Below are positions 25,861 to 34,720 of a DNA stretch of 64,000 nucleotides, in pieces. Location: NCBI RefSeq assembly GCF_903166545.1, contig NZ_CAESCH010000001.1, forward strand, positions 2,174,001 through 2,238,000, written 5' to 3'. Below the pieces are notes generated by a model. The model did not search any database, was not told the origin of the DNA, and saw only the letters and a program-made list of their open reading frames with translations. The stretch is from Metabacillus schmidteae (GTDB lineage Bacteria; Bacillota; Bacilli; Bacillales; Bacillaceae). Numbering within the stretch: position 1 is the stretch's first letter; each line of letters starts with the position of its first letter. A program made the translations under genes and the position numbers.

Positions 25861-25941
25861 TTATTGTTAGTTGATGACTCTAACTTTTGTCCTAATAGGG
25901 CTGTTTCTTCGATTTTAAAGGACTTTAGTAATGAAATGTAA
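25861..25941 (+). pseudogene. Possible relic of a response-regulator receiver domain
   Basis: A 26-codon frame reads LLLVDDSNFCPNRAVSSILK and then DFSNEM before a stop. This resembles the first beta-strand, acidic pocket and helix 1 of CheY-like receivers (LLVDDS..., SILK). The rest of the domain is absent. A hairpin terminator follows at 25979. GGGGAG at 25849 could serve TTG 25864. It may be chance; function is unlikely. Confidence 0.3.
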
Positions 25942-25978
25942 AAGAAGAAAGTAGTAGAAATAAATAAGTTAAAAGATG

Positions 25979-26005
25979 AATCTCACCTTGTGTTGAGGTT
26001 TTTTT
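25979..26005 (+). terminator. Orphan terminator upstream of amtB
   Basis: AATCTCA pairs with TGAGGTT (one G-T pair), then seven T. No intact gene precedes it on this strand. Confidence 0.65.
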
Positions 26006-26074
26006 GTGTTCAATGCGCGGTGATTTTATGTCAGATATTCTTACATACAATTATCAGAAACTTTCAAAAACGGG

Positions 26075-26102
26075 TTGACACTTATGGAATATCGTATAGA
26101 AT
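26075..26102 (+). promoter_or_regulatory. Sigma-A promoter of amtB
   Basis: TTGACA at 26075, 16-bp spacer, TAGAAT at 26097. Predicted start of transcription about 26109, leaving a leader of about 60 nt that contains the GlnR/TnrA box. Confidence 0.65.
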
Positions 26103-26119
26103 AGTAAATAAGAAATAGA

Positions 26120-26136
26120 TGTTATATTTTCTAACA
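26120..26136. promoter_or_regulatory. GlnR/TnrA box
   Basis: TGTTATATTTTCTAACA is a perfect TGTNA-N7-TNACA site. It lies downstream of the predicted transcription start and only 34 bp before the amtB ATG. That favours repression (GlnR-like roadblock) over the usual TnrA activation from -50. Confidence 0.8.
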
Positions 26137-26170
26137 TCGAAAGTCAACAATTCAGACGGGAGGAAATGTA

Positions 26171-27439
26171 ATGGAAGACACTTTGTTTTTAATGAATAGT
26201 GTATGGATTATGCTAGGTGCAATTTTAGTTATTTTTATGTTAGGTGGGTTTATTTTACTAGAAGCAGGCTCTACAAGAATGAAAAATGCAGGCCATATTG
26301 CCGGTAAAACAATTTTTACAGTTGGTCTTGCATCATTAGTTTATTGGGCAGTAGGGTATGCATTTACATTTGGAGGAAATGGCAACTTTTTCGTTGGATT
26401 AACAGACTTCTTTTATTCAGGAGCTCAAGCGGAAGGTGCGAGTTATTCAACTGCAGTATTCTTTGTTTTCCAATGTGCGTTTGCTTGTATCTCAATTACA
26501 ATTGCTCTAGGTGGTTTCGCTGAACGTGCTAAATTATCTATTTATCTAGTATTTACAATTTTATTCTCAGCACTTATTTATCCTGTTATTGCTCATTGGA
26601 TTTGGGGTGGCGGCTGGTTAGCTGAACACGGTAAGCAAGATTTCGCAGGATCAACTGTTGTTCACTTAACTGGTGCAATGGCTGCATTGGCTGCAACTAT
26701 CCTTTTAAAACCTCGTATCGGTAAATACAATAAAGATGGCTCAGCAAACAATATTCAAGGCCATAACCAAGTATTTACAGCATTAGGTGTGTTAATTCTA
26801 TGGGTAGGCTGGTTTGGTTTTAATGCCGGTAGTACTTTATCAGTTGATGCAGGATTCTTTGGCTTTGTTGCATTGAATACAAACTTAGCTGCTGGGGCCG
26901 GTGCAGTGGCTGCACTTCTAATTTCTTGGATGGTATTAGGGAAATCAGATGTACCAACAATGCTTAATGGTGCTTTGGCAGGTTTAGTTGCGATTACAGC
27001 TTCCTGTGCATTTGTTGACACATGGGCGGCAGTCGTAATCGGATTTATTGCTGGTATTCTAGTATTTTATGGTGCGAGATTCTTTGAAAAGAGAAAAATT
27101 GATGATCCGATCTTTGCGTTATCTGTACACGGTGTACCTGGTATCTGGGGAACATTATCTACAGGATTCTTTGCAACACCGGAGCTAGCAACTGTTGGTA
27201 AACCGGGTTTATTTTACGGCGGTGGTTTTGAACAATTAGGTGTACAATTTATGGGCGTGGCAGCTTCAGGTATCTATGCATTTGTTGTATCATTTATCAT
27301 TCTTGCGATTGCGAAGAAAGTGATGAATGGCTTACGTGTAACTGAAGAAGAAGAAGTGATGGGATTAGACATCAGTGAGCATGGCAGCTACGGGTACCCG
27401 GAAGTATTTGCTTCCAAAGATCAAAATGTTGGTTCATAA
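26171..27439 (+). CDS. amtB: Ammonium transporter (Amt family)
   Basis: 422 residues with 11 TM helices and no cleaved signal peptide. Conserved features: MLGGFILLEAGSTRMKN (TM1), the first pore-His region AGSTVVHLTGAMAAL, and SVHGVPGIWGT with the second His. It conducts ammonium/ammonia across the plasma membrane when nitrogen is scarce. GGGAGGAAATGTA precedes the ATG. Amt genes usually sit next to a PII gene (glnK/nrgB); here none is present and the next gene is a nucleotidyltransferase-like protein 55 bp downstream. Confidence 0.95.
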   Translation: MEDTLFLMNSVWIMLGAILVIFMLGGFILLEAGSTRMKNAGHIAGKTIFTVGLASLVYWAVGYAFTFGGNGNFFVGLTDFFYSGAQAEGASYSTAVFFVFQCAFACISITIALGGFAERAKLSIYLVFTILFSALIYPVIAHWIWGGGWLAEHGKQDFAGSTVVHLTGAMAALAATILLKPRIGKYNKDGSANNIQGHNQVFTALGVLILWVGWFGFNAGSTLSVDAGFFGFVALNTNLAAGAGAVAALLISWMVLGKSDVPTMLNGALAGLVAITASCAFVDTWAAVVIGFIAGILVFYGARFFEKRKIDDPIFALSVHGVPGIWGTLSTGFFATPELATVGKPGLFYGGGFEQLGVQFMGVAASGIYAFVVSFIILAIAKKVMNGLRVTEEEEVMGLDISEHGSYGYPEVFASKDQNVGS

Positions 27440-27494
27440 TAAGGATAAAAGGTCTGTAACACTCATTTTGACAAAACGTGAGGAAGTGTCTCTC

Positions 27495-28484
27495 ATGAAA
27501 GGGAATTTTGATTCATATGAATCAATTAAAAAATGGAAAGATGAACAAATCCATAATTATGAGCTTGACGCAAGAGGCTTGAATGAATTTCATGATGAGA
27601 TGATGAGGAGTGCTAGTCAAATAGCACTCTTTCATCATGAAAAAACTTATGGAAAACCACCTTGCTCTTTTTCCTGGTTTATTACAGGAAGTGGAGGGCG
27701 ATATGAACAAGGAATTATAAGTGATCAAGATCACGGTTTAATTTATGAGGTGCATTCACGGCAGGCAGACGAGTACTTTAAAAAGCTTGGAGAAGAGTTA
27801 TCAAGAGGACTTTTTATTGTTGGTTATCCGTATTGTGAAGGAAAAGTAATGAGCTCAAATCCTTTGTGGTGTAAATCTTTCCAAGCTTGGAAGGATCAGC
27901 TTATTCATTGGATGGACGAAAAAAGCTGGGAGTCGATAAGATATTTGCAAATTTTTTATGATTCTCGAAGATTAATAGGTAATGATGAATTTGTAAAAGA
28001 ATTGAAGAAAACCATTTTCGACTATCAAAAGCTTGAACCGAAGCTTTTGAAACGGTTTATGGATAATATACAGCTTATTAAACAGTCTGTAGGTCCTTTA
28101 GGACAAATTTATGTGGAACAAAACGGCCAATATAAAGGATCTATTGACTTGAAGAGGGCGGCATTTTTACCATATGTGAATGCGATAAGGATTTTGGCAA
28201 TTAAAGAAGGTATTTTACAAACTTCAACTTTAGAAAGATTAGATTGTTTAGCAGAAATTAGTCAATATCAGGAAGAGATGCTCTATTACAAACATAATTT
28301 TGTAAAGCTACTTGATTACAGAGTGATGTTATTTAAAAATGCTACTTCATATGATGATGTTCATTACTTAAATATAAAAAAAATGTCAAAGGAAGAAAAA
28401 CGTGACATGAAAACAATTTTAAGGGATGGTAAAAAACTTCATCATTATGTAGAAGGTATTATTGAAAAAGGGTGTTTAACATGA
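27495..28484 (+). CDS. DUF294 nucleotidyltransferase-like protein
   Basis: 329 residues. The core GSGGRYEQGIISDQDHGLIYE is the DUF294 nucleotidyltransferase signature (GS motif followed by D-Q-D). The C-terminal half is helical and matches the substrate-binding-type DUF294_C domain. GlnD (PII uridylyltransferase) has a related N-terminal fold, but the HD and ACT domains of GlnD are absent, as are CBS domains. ATG 27495 is chosen with GAGGAAG about 8 nt upstream; the frame is open 40 codons further, overlapping amtB. It overlaps the next gene by ATGA. A signalling role linked to ammonium uptake is inferred only. Confidence 0.82.
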   Translation: MKGNFDSYESIKKWKDEQIHNYELDARGLNEFHDEMMRSASQIALFHHEKTYGKPPCSFSWFITGSGGRYEQGIISDQDHGLIYEVHSRQADEYFKKLGEELSRGLFIVGYPYCEGKVMSSNPLWCKSFQAWKDQLIHWMDEKSWESIRYLQIFYDSRRLIGNDEFVKELKKTIFDYQKLEPKLLKRFMDNIQLIKQSVGPLGQIYVEQNGQYKGSIDLKRAAFLPYVNAIRILAIKEGILQTSTLERLDCLAEISQYQEEMLYYKHNFVKLLDYRVMLFKNATSYDDVHYLNIKKMSKEEKRDMKTILRDGKKLHHYVEGIIEKGCLT

Positions 28485-29185
28485 CATTTGATCCGTTCTT
28501 TTTTATGAAAGGAAAGCTCAGTGGACCACAAGGAAACCAAACTCATCAGCAAGTTGCTTATATGCGCCAATTGCAACGAGAAATGAAGGTTGAGGAAACA
28601 CTGAATATACCGCTTACAGACCTTAATGTCATTGTGTTTGATATTGAAACTACAGGTTTTTATCCTGATCAAGGAGATCAAATTATTTCAATAGGTGCAA
28701 TTAAAGTAAAAGGTGAAGAAATTAAACAGAAAGAAACATTTTATTCGTTAGTCCATTCAGAAAAAAAAATATCTGAGGAAATAAGTCAATTAACGGGAAT
28801 AACAAACGGTGAATTGAATAGTGCTCCCCTGTTATCAGAGGTGCTTTTTCAATTTTTTCAATTTGCACAAGATTATACTCTTGTTGCACATCATGCAAAT
28901 CATGAAAAGATATTTCTACAACATGCATCTTGGAAGTTATATCGTGCTCCATTTAAACATCGACTTGTTGACATGTCGTTTCTTTATCGCATAGCCGAGC
29001 CGGAACAAAAATTGGTCACACTCGAGGATTGCTGCGAGCATAATGGTATTCCGATTCATGGAAGACATCACGCTCTATATGATGCAAAGATAACTGCACA
29101 ACTTTGGAGTATATATGTAAATAAGCTTAGACAAAAGGAATGTTATTCATTAAAAGATCTCTATGAGCGTTATACCATTGCTTGA
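28481..29185 (+). CDS. DEDDh 3'-5' exonuclease (DnaQ/PolC-epsilon type)
   Basis: 234 residues. Exonuclease motifs in order: FDIETTGFYPDQGDQI (ExoI, D-E), VAHHANHEKIFL (ExoII) and HHALYDAKITAQLW (ExoIII epsilon, H-D). An N-terminal extension of about 45 residues precedes the domain. It should digest DNA or RNA 3' ends, or oligonucleotides. The ATG overlaps the DUF294 stop as ATGA, so translation is coupled. DUF294 proteins and such exonucleases also pair in other bacteria near acetate symporters, from memory. Confidence 0.88.
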   Translation: MTFDPFFFMKGKLSGPQGNQTHQQVAYMRQLQREMKVEETLNIPLTDLNVIVFDIETTGFYPDQGDQIISIGAIKVKGEEIKQKETFYSLVHSEKKISEEISQLTGITNGELNSAPLLSEVLFQFFQFAQDYTLVAHHANHEKIFLQHASWKLYRAPFKHRLVDMSFLYRIAEPEQKLVTLEDCCEHNGIPIHGRHHALYDAKITAQLWSIYVNKLRQKECYSLKDLYERYTIA

Positions 29186-29190
29186 TTCAG

Positions 29191-29237
29191 AGAGACAGTC
29201 TTAGGTATAAATTATACACTAGGCCTGTCTCTTTTTA
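29191..29237 (+). terminator. Terminator of the amtB operon
   Basis: AGAGACAG / CTGTCTCT outer stem, with GTATAA / TTATAC inside, then TTTTT. Confidence 0.85.
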
Positions 29238-29542
29238 TTTGTTTTCTACTATTAGGGAGGTATAGTAGTAAAACAAAAGAATTTATCTATTAATTCTGAA
29301 TTTACATAATTGATAATAATTTATAGTCAAAATGGTCTGTGAGTAGTATTATAGAACTAATGAATTGTTAGTCTAATATAACGATAGCATGACTATTTTT
29401 AACAATTTGGTGAGGTGGGATACATTCCAAAATACATAAAATACTGCCATTTGTTGCAATAGATAGTAAATGGTTACTATTTCAATACAACCCTGCCATA
29501 GTTAAGAAGTTTACTTATTTAATAAAGAGGAGAAATCACAGC
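29238..29542. other. Upstream region of the chemoreceptor gene
   Basis: About 300 bp, AT-rich, no gene. I looked for a sigma-D promoter (TAAA-N15-GCCGATAT) and did not find a convincing one. The ribosome site AAAGAGGAGAAATCACAGC lies at the right end. Confidence 0.4.
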
Positions 29543-31555
29543 ATGACAGACTTAATCAAACGTATGAAAAAGGCTCGAAAAAAGTGGAATTCTAATATAT
29601 CAATAAGAAAAAAGTTAATTGTAGCTTTTGCATTTATTTTGCTTATACCTAGTCTCTTGATAGGACTAATATCATATAAATCTGCACAATCAGAGCTGGA
29701 AAAAAGTATGTTACAAACAGCTCGAGAAAGTGTACAACTTATTAATTCCTCCTTAAATACTCAGCTGGAGCCAATAAAAGAAGATGTCGACTATTTCGCA
29801 AAAACAGCTAAAACAGCCAATGCAAAAGTAGATGCAGAAGATACTGAGAAAATCATGTTGAAATTTAATCAGTATATCCAAACAAAGCCGAGTGCTCAGG
29901 CGATTTATATTGGATTTGATACAGGAGATATGATTATTTCACCAATGTCTGTTCAATTACCGGATGACTATGATCCTAGAGATCGTCCCTGGTATACTCT
30001 CGCAATGGAAAATAAAGGTGAAGTTGTGATAACTGATCCTTATATCGATGCTAATACAAATGAAATATCTGTAACGTTTGCAAAAGTTCTAAACGACGGT
30101 TCAGGTGTTGTAGCGATTGATATTGATATTAATTCTTTAAGTAAATTAACGAGTGAGGTTAAGGTTGGGAGTGAAGGATATGTTACAATCATTGGCAAGA
30201 CGAAAAACTATATCATTCATCCAACTATGCAAGGTGAAGAGGTAAAAGGAAATTGGTCAGATAATTTATTCGAAAGTAAAAACGGAACTTTTTCATACCA
30301 ATTAGATCACAATAAAATGCAGATGGATTTCACAACAAATGAACTTACAGGTTGGAAAATTGCTGGTACGCTTTATACAAGTGAAACAACAGATATTGCA
30401 AATGGAATTTTAAAAGATACCTTAATCGTAATTTTTATTTCATTTGTAGTGGGCGGCATCATTATTTTTGTGATTATAAGATCAATTCTACAGCCTATCC
30501 GTAAGTTAATTCGTAACTCGGAGAGAATTTCAAATGGTGATTTACAGGTAGAAATTGATACAAGCTCAAATGATGAGATTGGTAAACTGTCTAAAAGTTT
30601 TCATGTAATGGTTGAGAATTTACGCAATGTTATTACTAATTTACAGTCCGCATCTGAACGAGTTAGTTCATCTTCTGAAGAATTAATCGCAAGTGCTGAT
30701 CAAACAACGATAGGGACAAAACAGGTAGCAGAGGCTATTCAAGAGGTTGCTGCGGGTGCAGAGCAACAAACGAATAAAATCGAGGCAAACAATTTAGCTT
30801 TAGAAGAAGTTCTCCAAGGTATTTTTCGAATTACCTCAAGCTCCTTAAGTGTATCTAATCTATCCCAAGATACAATTAATGAAGCAGAAATTGGCGGGCA
30901 ATATGTAAAGGATAGTTTGGAACAAATGAAATTTATCCATGCTTCTGTTTCAGAATCTAACAAGGTCATTCAATCGCTTTCTAATCGCTCTCAAGAAATT
31001 GGTAAAATATTAGATGCAATTTCGGATATTGCAAATCAAACGAATTTATTAGCGCTTAATGCAGCGATTGAGGCTGCGAGAGCTGGTGAACATGGGAAGG
31101 GATTTGCTGTTGTTGCTGCTGAGGTACGGAAACTTGCTGAACAATCTCAACTTTCAGCAGGACAAATCTCTGCCCTTATTTTATCCATTCAACAAGACAC
31201 AGACAAATCTGTTGAGGTTATGGATGAGGTATCGAAAAATGCTGAACAAGGACTTTCCATTTCAATAGAGACTTCAGAAAAATTTGAATTAATTATGGAG
31301 CAAATGAATAGTATGACACCACAGATTGAAGAAGTAACAGCAGTTGTACAACAAATTTCCGCTGCTGTTCAGGAAGTTAGTGCTTCAGCAAATGAATTAG
31401 TTGTCATAGCAAAAGAAAGTTCTGCGACTTCTGAAGAAGTAGCTGCAACAACTGAAGAGCAGCTGGCTTCTATGGAGGAAATAACACTGGCTGCAAAATC
31501 TTTAACAGATATGGCTGAGGGACTTCAATCGATAATAGAACGTTTTAATGTATAA
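29543..31555 (+). CDS. Methyl-accepting chemotaxis protein with Cache sensor
   Basis: 670 residues: TM1 (about 23-47), an extracytoplasmic dCache-type sensor (about 55-285; [29 protein letters not shown] is typical), TM2 (about 293-315), HAMP (316-370), and a long cytoplasmic signalling domain. The hairpin tip [43 protein letters not shown] is at about 493-535. It senses a small ligand, often an amino or organic acid in this class, and controls the CheA kinase. It is a single gene behind GAGGAGAAATC. Confidence 0.95.
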   Translation: MTDLIKRMKKARKKWNSNISIRKKLIVAFAFILLIPSLLIGLISYKSAQSELEKSMLQTARESVQLINSSLNTQLEPIKEDVDYFAKTAKTANAKVDAEDTEKIMLKFNQYIQTKPSAQAIYIGFDTGDMIISPMSVQLPDDYDPRDRPWYTLAMENKGEVVITDPYIDANTNEISVTFAKVLNDGSGVVAIDIDINSLSKLTSEVKVGSEGYVTIIGKTKNYIIHPTMQGEEVKGNWSDNLFESKNGTFSYQLDHNKMQMDFTTNELTGWKIAGTLYTSETTDIANGILKDTLIVIFISFVVGGIIIFVIIRSILQPIRKLIRNSERISNGDLQVEIDTSSNDEIGKLSKSFHVMVENLRNVITNLQSASERVSSSSEELIASADQTTIGTKQVAEAIQEVAAGAEQQTNKIEANNLALEEVLQGIFRITSSSLSVSNLSQDTINEAEIGGQYVKDSLEQMKFIHASVSESNKVIQSLSNRSQEIGKILDAISDIANQTNLLALNAAIEAARAGEHGKGFAVVAAEVRKLAEQSQLSAGQISALILSIQQDTDKSVEVMDEVSKNAEQGLSISIETSEKFELIMEQMNSMTPQIEEVTAVVQQISAAVQEVSASANELVVIAKESSATSEEVAATTEEQLASMEEITLAAKSLTDMAEGLQSIIERFNV

Positions 31556-31561
31556 AATATT

Positions 31562-31610
31562 AACTAGCTAATTAAGCCGAATGTGCGATTAGCTAGTTTT
31601 TTCTTTTTTA
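31562..31610 (+). terminator. Terminator of the chemoreceptor gene
   Basis: AACTAGCTAAT / ATTAGCTAGTT stem with long T-rich tail. Confidence 0.88.
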
Positions 31611-31675
31611 TAATAGAAAATAAATAGTAGGCTAGAGATGATACGTATGGGGTACAGCATCAGCTGTTTCAGAAG

Positions 31676-31727
31676 AATAAGTTCGTTTCGAAGGCTATCA
31701 TAGTTGATACCTTCGAATGAACTTATT
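31676..31727. repeat. Imperfect inverted repeat at the 3' end of a small gene
   Basis: AATAAGTTC + TTTCGAAGG pairs with CCTTCGAA + GAACTTATT. It overlaps the stop codon of the small minus-strand gene. GATTTTTG follows on +, but no T-run follows on -. Confidence 0.6.
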
Positions 31728-31917
31728 GATTTTTGGGATCTTGGTTGGAGGGGAATAGAAAATATGAAATGAGACCTGAAAATACTGCACCGCTAAATGC
31801 AATTATTGTTCTTATTTCGATTGAAATATCTTCGCCATAATTCTGATCAAGAATTCTAATCGCAAAGATAAAAACAATAATTGATATTGGAATGACAATT
31901 TTTAACCTTTTCAACAT
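31723..31917 (-). CDS. Small two-TM membrane protein
   Basis: 64 residues with hydrophobic helices at about 7-24 and 37-55 and a polar tail. AAAGGA lies 6 nt before the ATG. The family is not recognised. It may share regulation with the small membrane genes to its right on the same strand. Confidence 0.6.
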   Translation of the reverse strand: MLKRLKIVIPISIIVFIFAIRILDQNYGEDISIEIRTIIAFSGAVFSGLISYFLFPSNQDPKNQ

Positions 31918-32048
31918 GACACATCCTTTAAGAAATAAATAACATAATCTCCAGATAGTTTAACATAAAAAAGTTAAAGGATGTAAAAGTTGGTTTGATC
32001 GGTATATCGCTAATGTTTGCATAACTAAGGGAGTAAGAATACCGATTC

Positions 32049-32141
32049 CTACTTTTTCTTTCTATTGTAAAGGTAAATGGCCATGAGGATATATGTAGAA
32101 AATAGCAGTATTATAAAATCCGCAAGGGCTAATTCGGTCAT
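32049..32141 (-). CDS. Putative 30-residue membrane peptide
   Basis: The sequence starts MTELALADFIILLFSTYILM and ends in a basic NRKKK tail: one TM helix with an acidic N-terminus, the pattern of small membrane-anchored peptides. The ribosome site (GGTG 4 nt upstream) is weak. It lies 20 bp downstream of the frameshifted membrane gene, on the same strand. Confidence 0.4.
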   Translation of the reverse strand: MTELALADFIILLFSTYILMAIYLYNRKKK

Positions 32142-32162
32142 TGTTCACCAACTTTTAAGGTA

Positions 32163-32677
32163 TTACTTTAACTCACTTAGTGTGGGGTGAAAAATAAACA
32201 ACAAAAGAATAATGATGGGCAATGAAATCAATAGGCTGCGTAGTGGACTAATAAAATGAATCCTTATAACGATAAACATGATGATGTTAAATAAAGTTGA
32301 CCACCATTCGTTCCATCCATTATCATAAATAAACAATCCTCTTTTGCTAAAAAGGATTTCAATAAAAGAAAAATACATTATCCAGAGACCAACATAAATG
32401 CTGACTTTCTTCCATCCCTTAGGAAAGTATCTTAAATAAATCATTATTACGACAGGTATAATAAAAAAAGTAAAGGTGATTTCAATTAACGTATGATTTA
32501 ACCACTCAACGGTCTTAGGCTTATATGCCCACAATGTATGTTGGTAAAATAAAAAGTTATATAAAAGGTTACATATAATATAAAACTGTACCGTCGAATA
32601 ATAATCCTTCCATCTTCCCAATCCACAAACAATATCGCAAATATGATATACACGACTATAACGAGAAGTAAGTACAT
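32163..32677 (-). pseudogene. CBO0543-type membrane protein gene split by a 1-nt frameshift
   Basis: Starting at ATG 32677 (GAGG 6 nt upstream) the frame encodes MYLLLVIVVYIIFAILFVDW, the expected first TM of this family. It then runs out of frame at the GGG at 32617-32619. One added G would join it to the long downstream frame GRWKDYYSTVQFYI..., which carries the other TM helices, including the family-like WRKYY/YNFLFYQHTLWAY region. Either a real disruption or a sequencing slip in a short G-run is possible. Function of the family is unknown. Confidence 0.65.
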
Positions 32678-32956
32678 AATTTTCCTCTTGGTAAAATTCT
32701 TTATTTTTTACAGCTATTGCCTTGTTTCACATTTTTCATACAAAGATAACACCTATTAAATGAATTTATATGTTAAATATAAGTTTAATCACTTCTACAT
32801 CCTTTGGAGTAGAACTATTCATTCCATAGACTTGTTTTTGAAAATTTCAGATAAATAACTGGAAAAATATTTCGATTCCCGATATATTTAAACGTATCAC
32901 GTTATATTTATAGATAATGTGATCAAAAATGCAAACAAAACTTGGGGAGGGTATCT

Positions 32957-34711
32957 ATGGAAACGTTTAAAAAGCTGAAAAGCTTTTATTGGCCATTTAA
33001 GAAATATTTTTTATGGTCATTATTTTTTGTCATATTCATTACGACCATTACTGTCGTCTATCCGATTGTTCTTCAATTAACGATTGATGAAATTGTATTA
33101 AAAGGACAATATGAATATATTCCATGGATTGTGAGTGGATTTTTAGCATTAATGGTTATAAAAGGGGTATCTGCGTTTTTTCATCAATATTTAGGAGATA
33201 TGTTCGGAATTCAATCTGTCTACAGACTTCGAAATGCATTATATGAGAAACTTCAAAGGCTGCCATTTATGTATTATGACAATGCTAAAACGGGTGATTT
33301 AATGTCGCGTTTAACAGCTGATGTTGAAGGTTTTCGTTTCTTTTTATCCTTCGGGTTTTCAGAACTTGTACGTTTTATTCTTTTAGTATGTGGAACTTTA
33401 ACTGTTATGTTTCTTTACTCTGTTCCATTAACGCTGGTTACGATTGCCGCATTACCGTTTTTGGCCTTGGCTGTGTATCGTTTTGATAAGAGAGTACATC
33501 CTGCTTTTCGGAATATTCGTAAATCGTTTGGGAAGTTGAATACAAATGTTCAAGAGAATATTAGCGGAATCCAAACAGTGAAAGCCCTTTCTCGTGAGGG
33601 ATTTGAAATAGATAAATTTAATCAAGCAAATGGAGATTATAAGGAAAAATCATTAACAACATCTTTTGTTTGGTCTAAGTTCTTCCCGCTAATGGAGCTA
33701 ATAGGTAATATTTGTGTTGTTGCATTGCTTGCATATGGAAGTGTTTTAGTCATTCGAGGGGGGCTGCAACCAGGTGAGCTCGTAGCCTTTTTTAGCTTGG
33801 TTTGGTATTTAATGGGCCCTATCATGCATTTGGGATTTGTGATTAACCTATTCTCTCAATCTAAGGCATCTGGTGAGAGATTGCTTGAAATCCTTGATGC
33901 TGAAGAGACGATTAGAGATATGGAGTCTGTCATTCCTGAAACAAAGATAAATGGAGATGTAGCATTTCATCATGTAAGCCTTCAGTATAATAAGGAAGAT
34001 GAGCTTGCTTTGAATAACATATCCTTCCATGCAACAAGTGGAAAAACAATCGGATTAATTGGTGCAACTGGATCAGGAAAAACGAGTTTAACTCAACTTC
34101 TAACACGATTTTATACTCCATCAAGTGGTCAAATATTAATCGACGGTCGAGATATTGGTGATTATTCCTTAAAAGCATTACGCTCGAATATTGGGGTTGT
34201 CTTACAAGAATCATTTTTATTTTCTTCAACAATAAAGTCTAATATTTCTTATGGCCGTCCAGATGCATCAATGGATACCATAATTGATGCAGCCAAAAGA
34301 GCTCAAGCTCATGAGTTTATTATGGAATTGCCTAATGGATACGATACATTGCTCGGGGAGCGGGGGCTCGGTTTATCAGGAGGCCAAAAGCAGAGAATTG
34401 CAATTGCAAGGGCCATATGTATGAATCCAAGTATTTTAATATTAGATGACTCAACTAGTGCAGTTGATATGACAACAGAATTTAATATTCAAAAAGCGCT
34501 AAAAGAAGTCATGAAGGGAAGAACAACCTTTATAATTGCTCATCGAATCTCATCTCTAAAACATGCTGATGAGATCCTTGTACTTGAAAACGGTTTAATT
34601 GTAGAAAGAGGAAAACATGAAGACTTGATAATGAATAATGGATATTACAAACGAATTTATAATATTCAATATAAGGACCAAAAGGCTGTATTACAGCCAT
34701 CTGTCGGGTAG
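32957..34711 (+). CDS. yknU: ABC exporter half YknU
   Basis: 584 residues: six TM helices (about 15-300), then an ATPase domain with Walker A GATGSGKTS, signature LSGGQKQR and Walker B ILILDDSTSAVD. The catalytic Glu after Walker B is Asp. It would pair with YknV as a heterodimeric exporter of the BmrCD type; the substrate is unknown. ATG 32957 follows GGGGAGGGTATCT. The next gene starts 9 nt after the stop. Confidence 0.92.
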   Translation: METFKKLKSFYWPFKKYFLWSLFFVIFITTITVVYPIVLQLTIDEIVLKGQYEYIPWIVSGFLALMVIKGVSAFFHQYLGDMFGIQSVYRLRNALYEKLQRLPFMYYDNAKTGDLMSRLTADVEGFRFFLSFGFSELVRFILLVCGTLTVMFLYSVPLTLVTIAALPFLALAVYRFDKRVHPAFRNIRKSFGKLNTNVQENISGIQTVKALSREGFEIDKFNQANGDYKEKSLTTSFVWSKFFPLMELIGNICVVALLAYGSVLVIRGGLQPGELVAFFSLVWYLMGPIMHLGFVINLFSQSKASGERLLEILDAEETIRDMESVIPETKINGDVAFHHVSLQYNKEDELALNNISFHATSGKTIGLIGATGSGKTSLTQLLTRFYTPSSGQILIDGRDIGDYSLKALRSNIGVVLQESFLFSSTIKSNISYGRPDASMDTIIDAAKRAQAHEFIMELPNGYDTLLGERGLGLSGGQKQRIAIARAICMNPSILILDDSTSAVDMTTEFNIQKALKEVMKGRTTFIIAHRISSLKHADEILVLENGLIVERGKHEDLIMNNGYYKRIYNIQYKDQKAVLQPSVG

Positions 34712-34720
34712 GTGATAATA

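Noticed and set aside
31676..31733. Inverted repeat as terminator of the small minus-strand gene
   Set aside because: The stem overlaps its stop codon and no T-run follows on that strand.
32678..32956. Sigma-W promoter for yknU
   Set aside because: CGTATC occurs near 32896, but no TGAAAC-type -35 lies 16 bp upstream. A CodY-like sequence with three mismatches near 32840 was also judged too weak.
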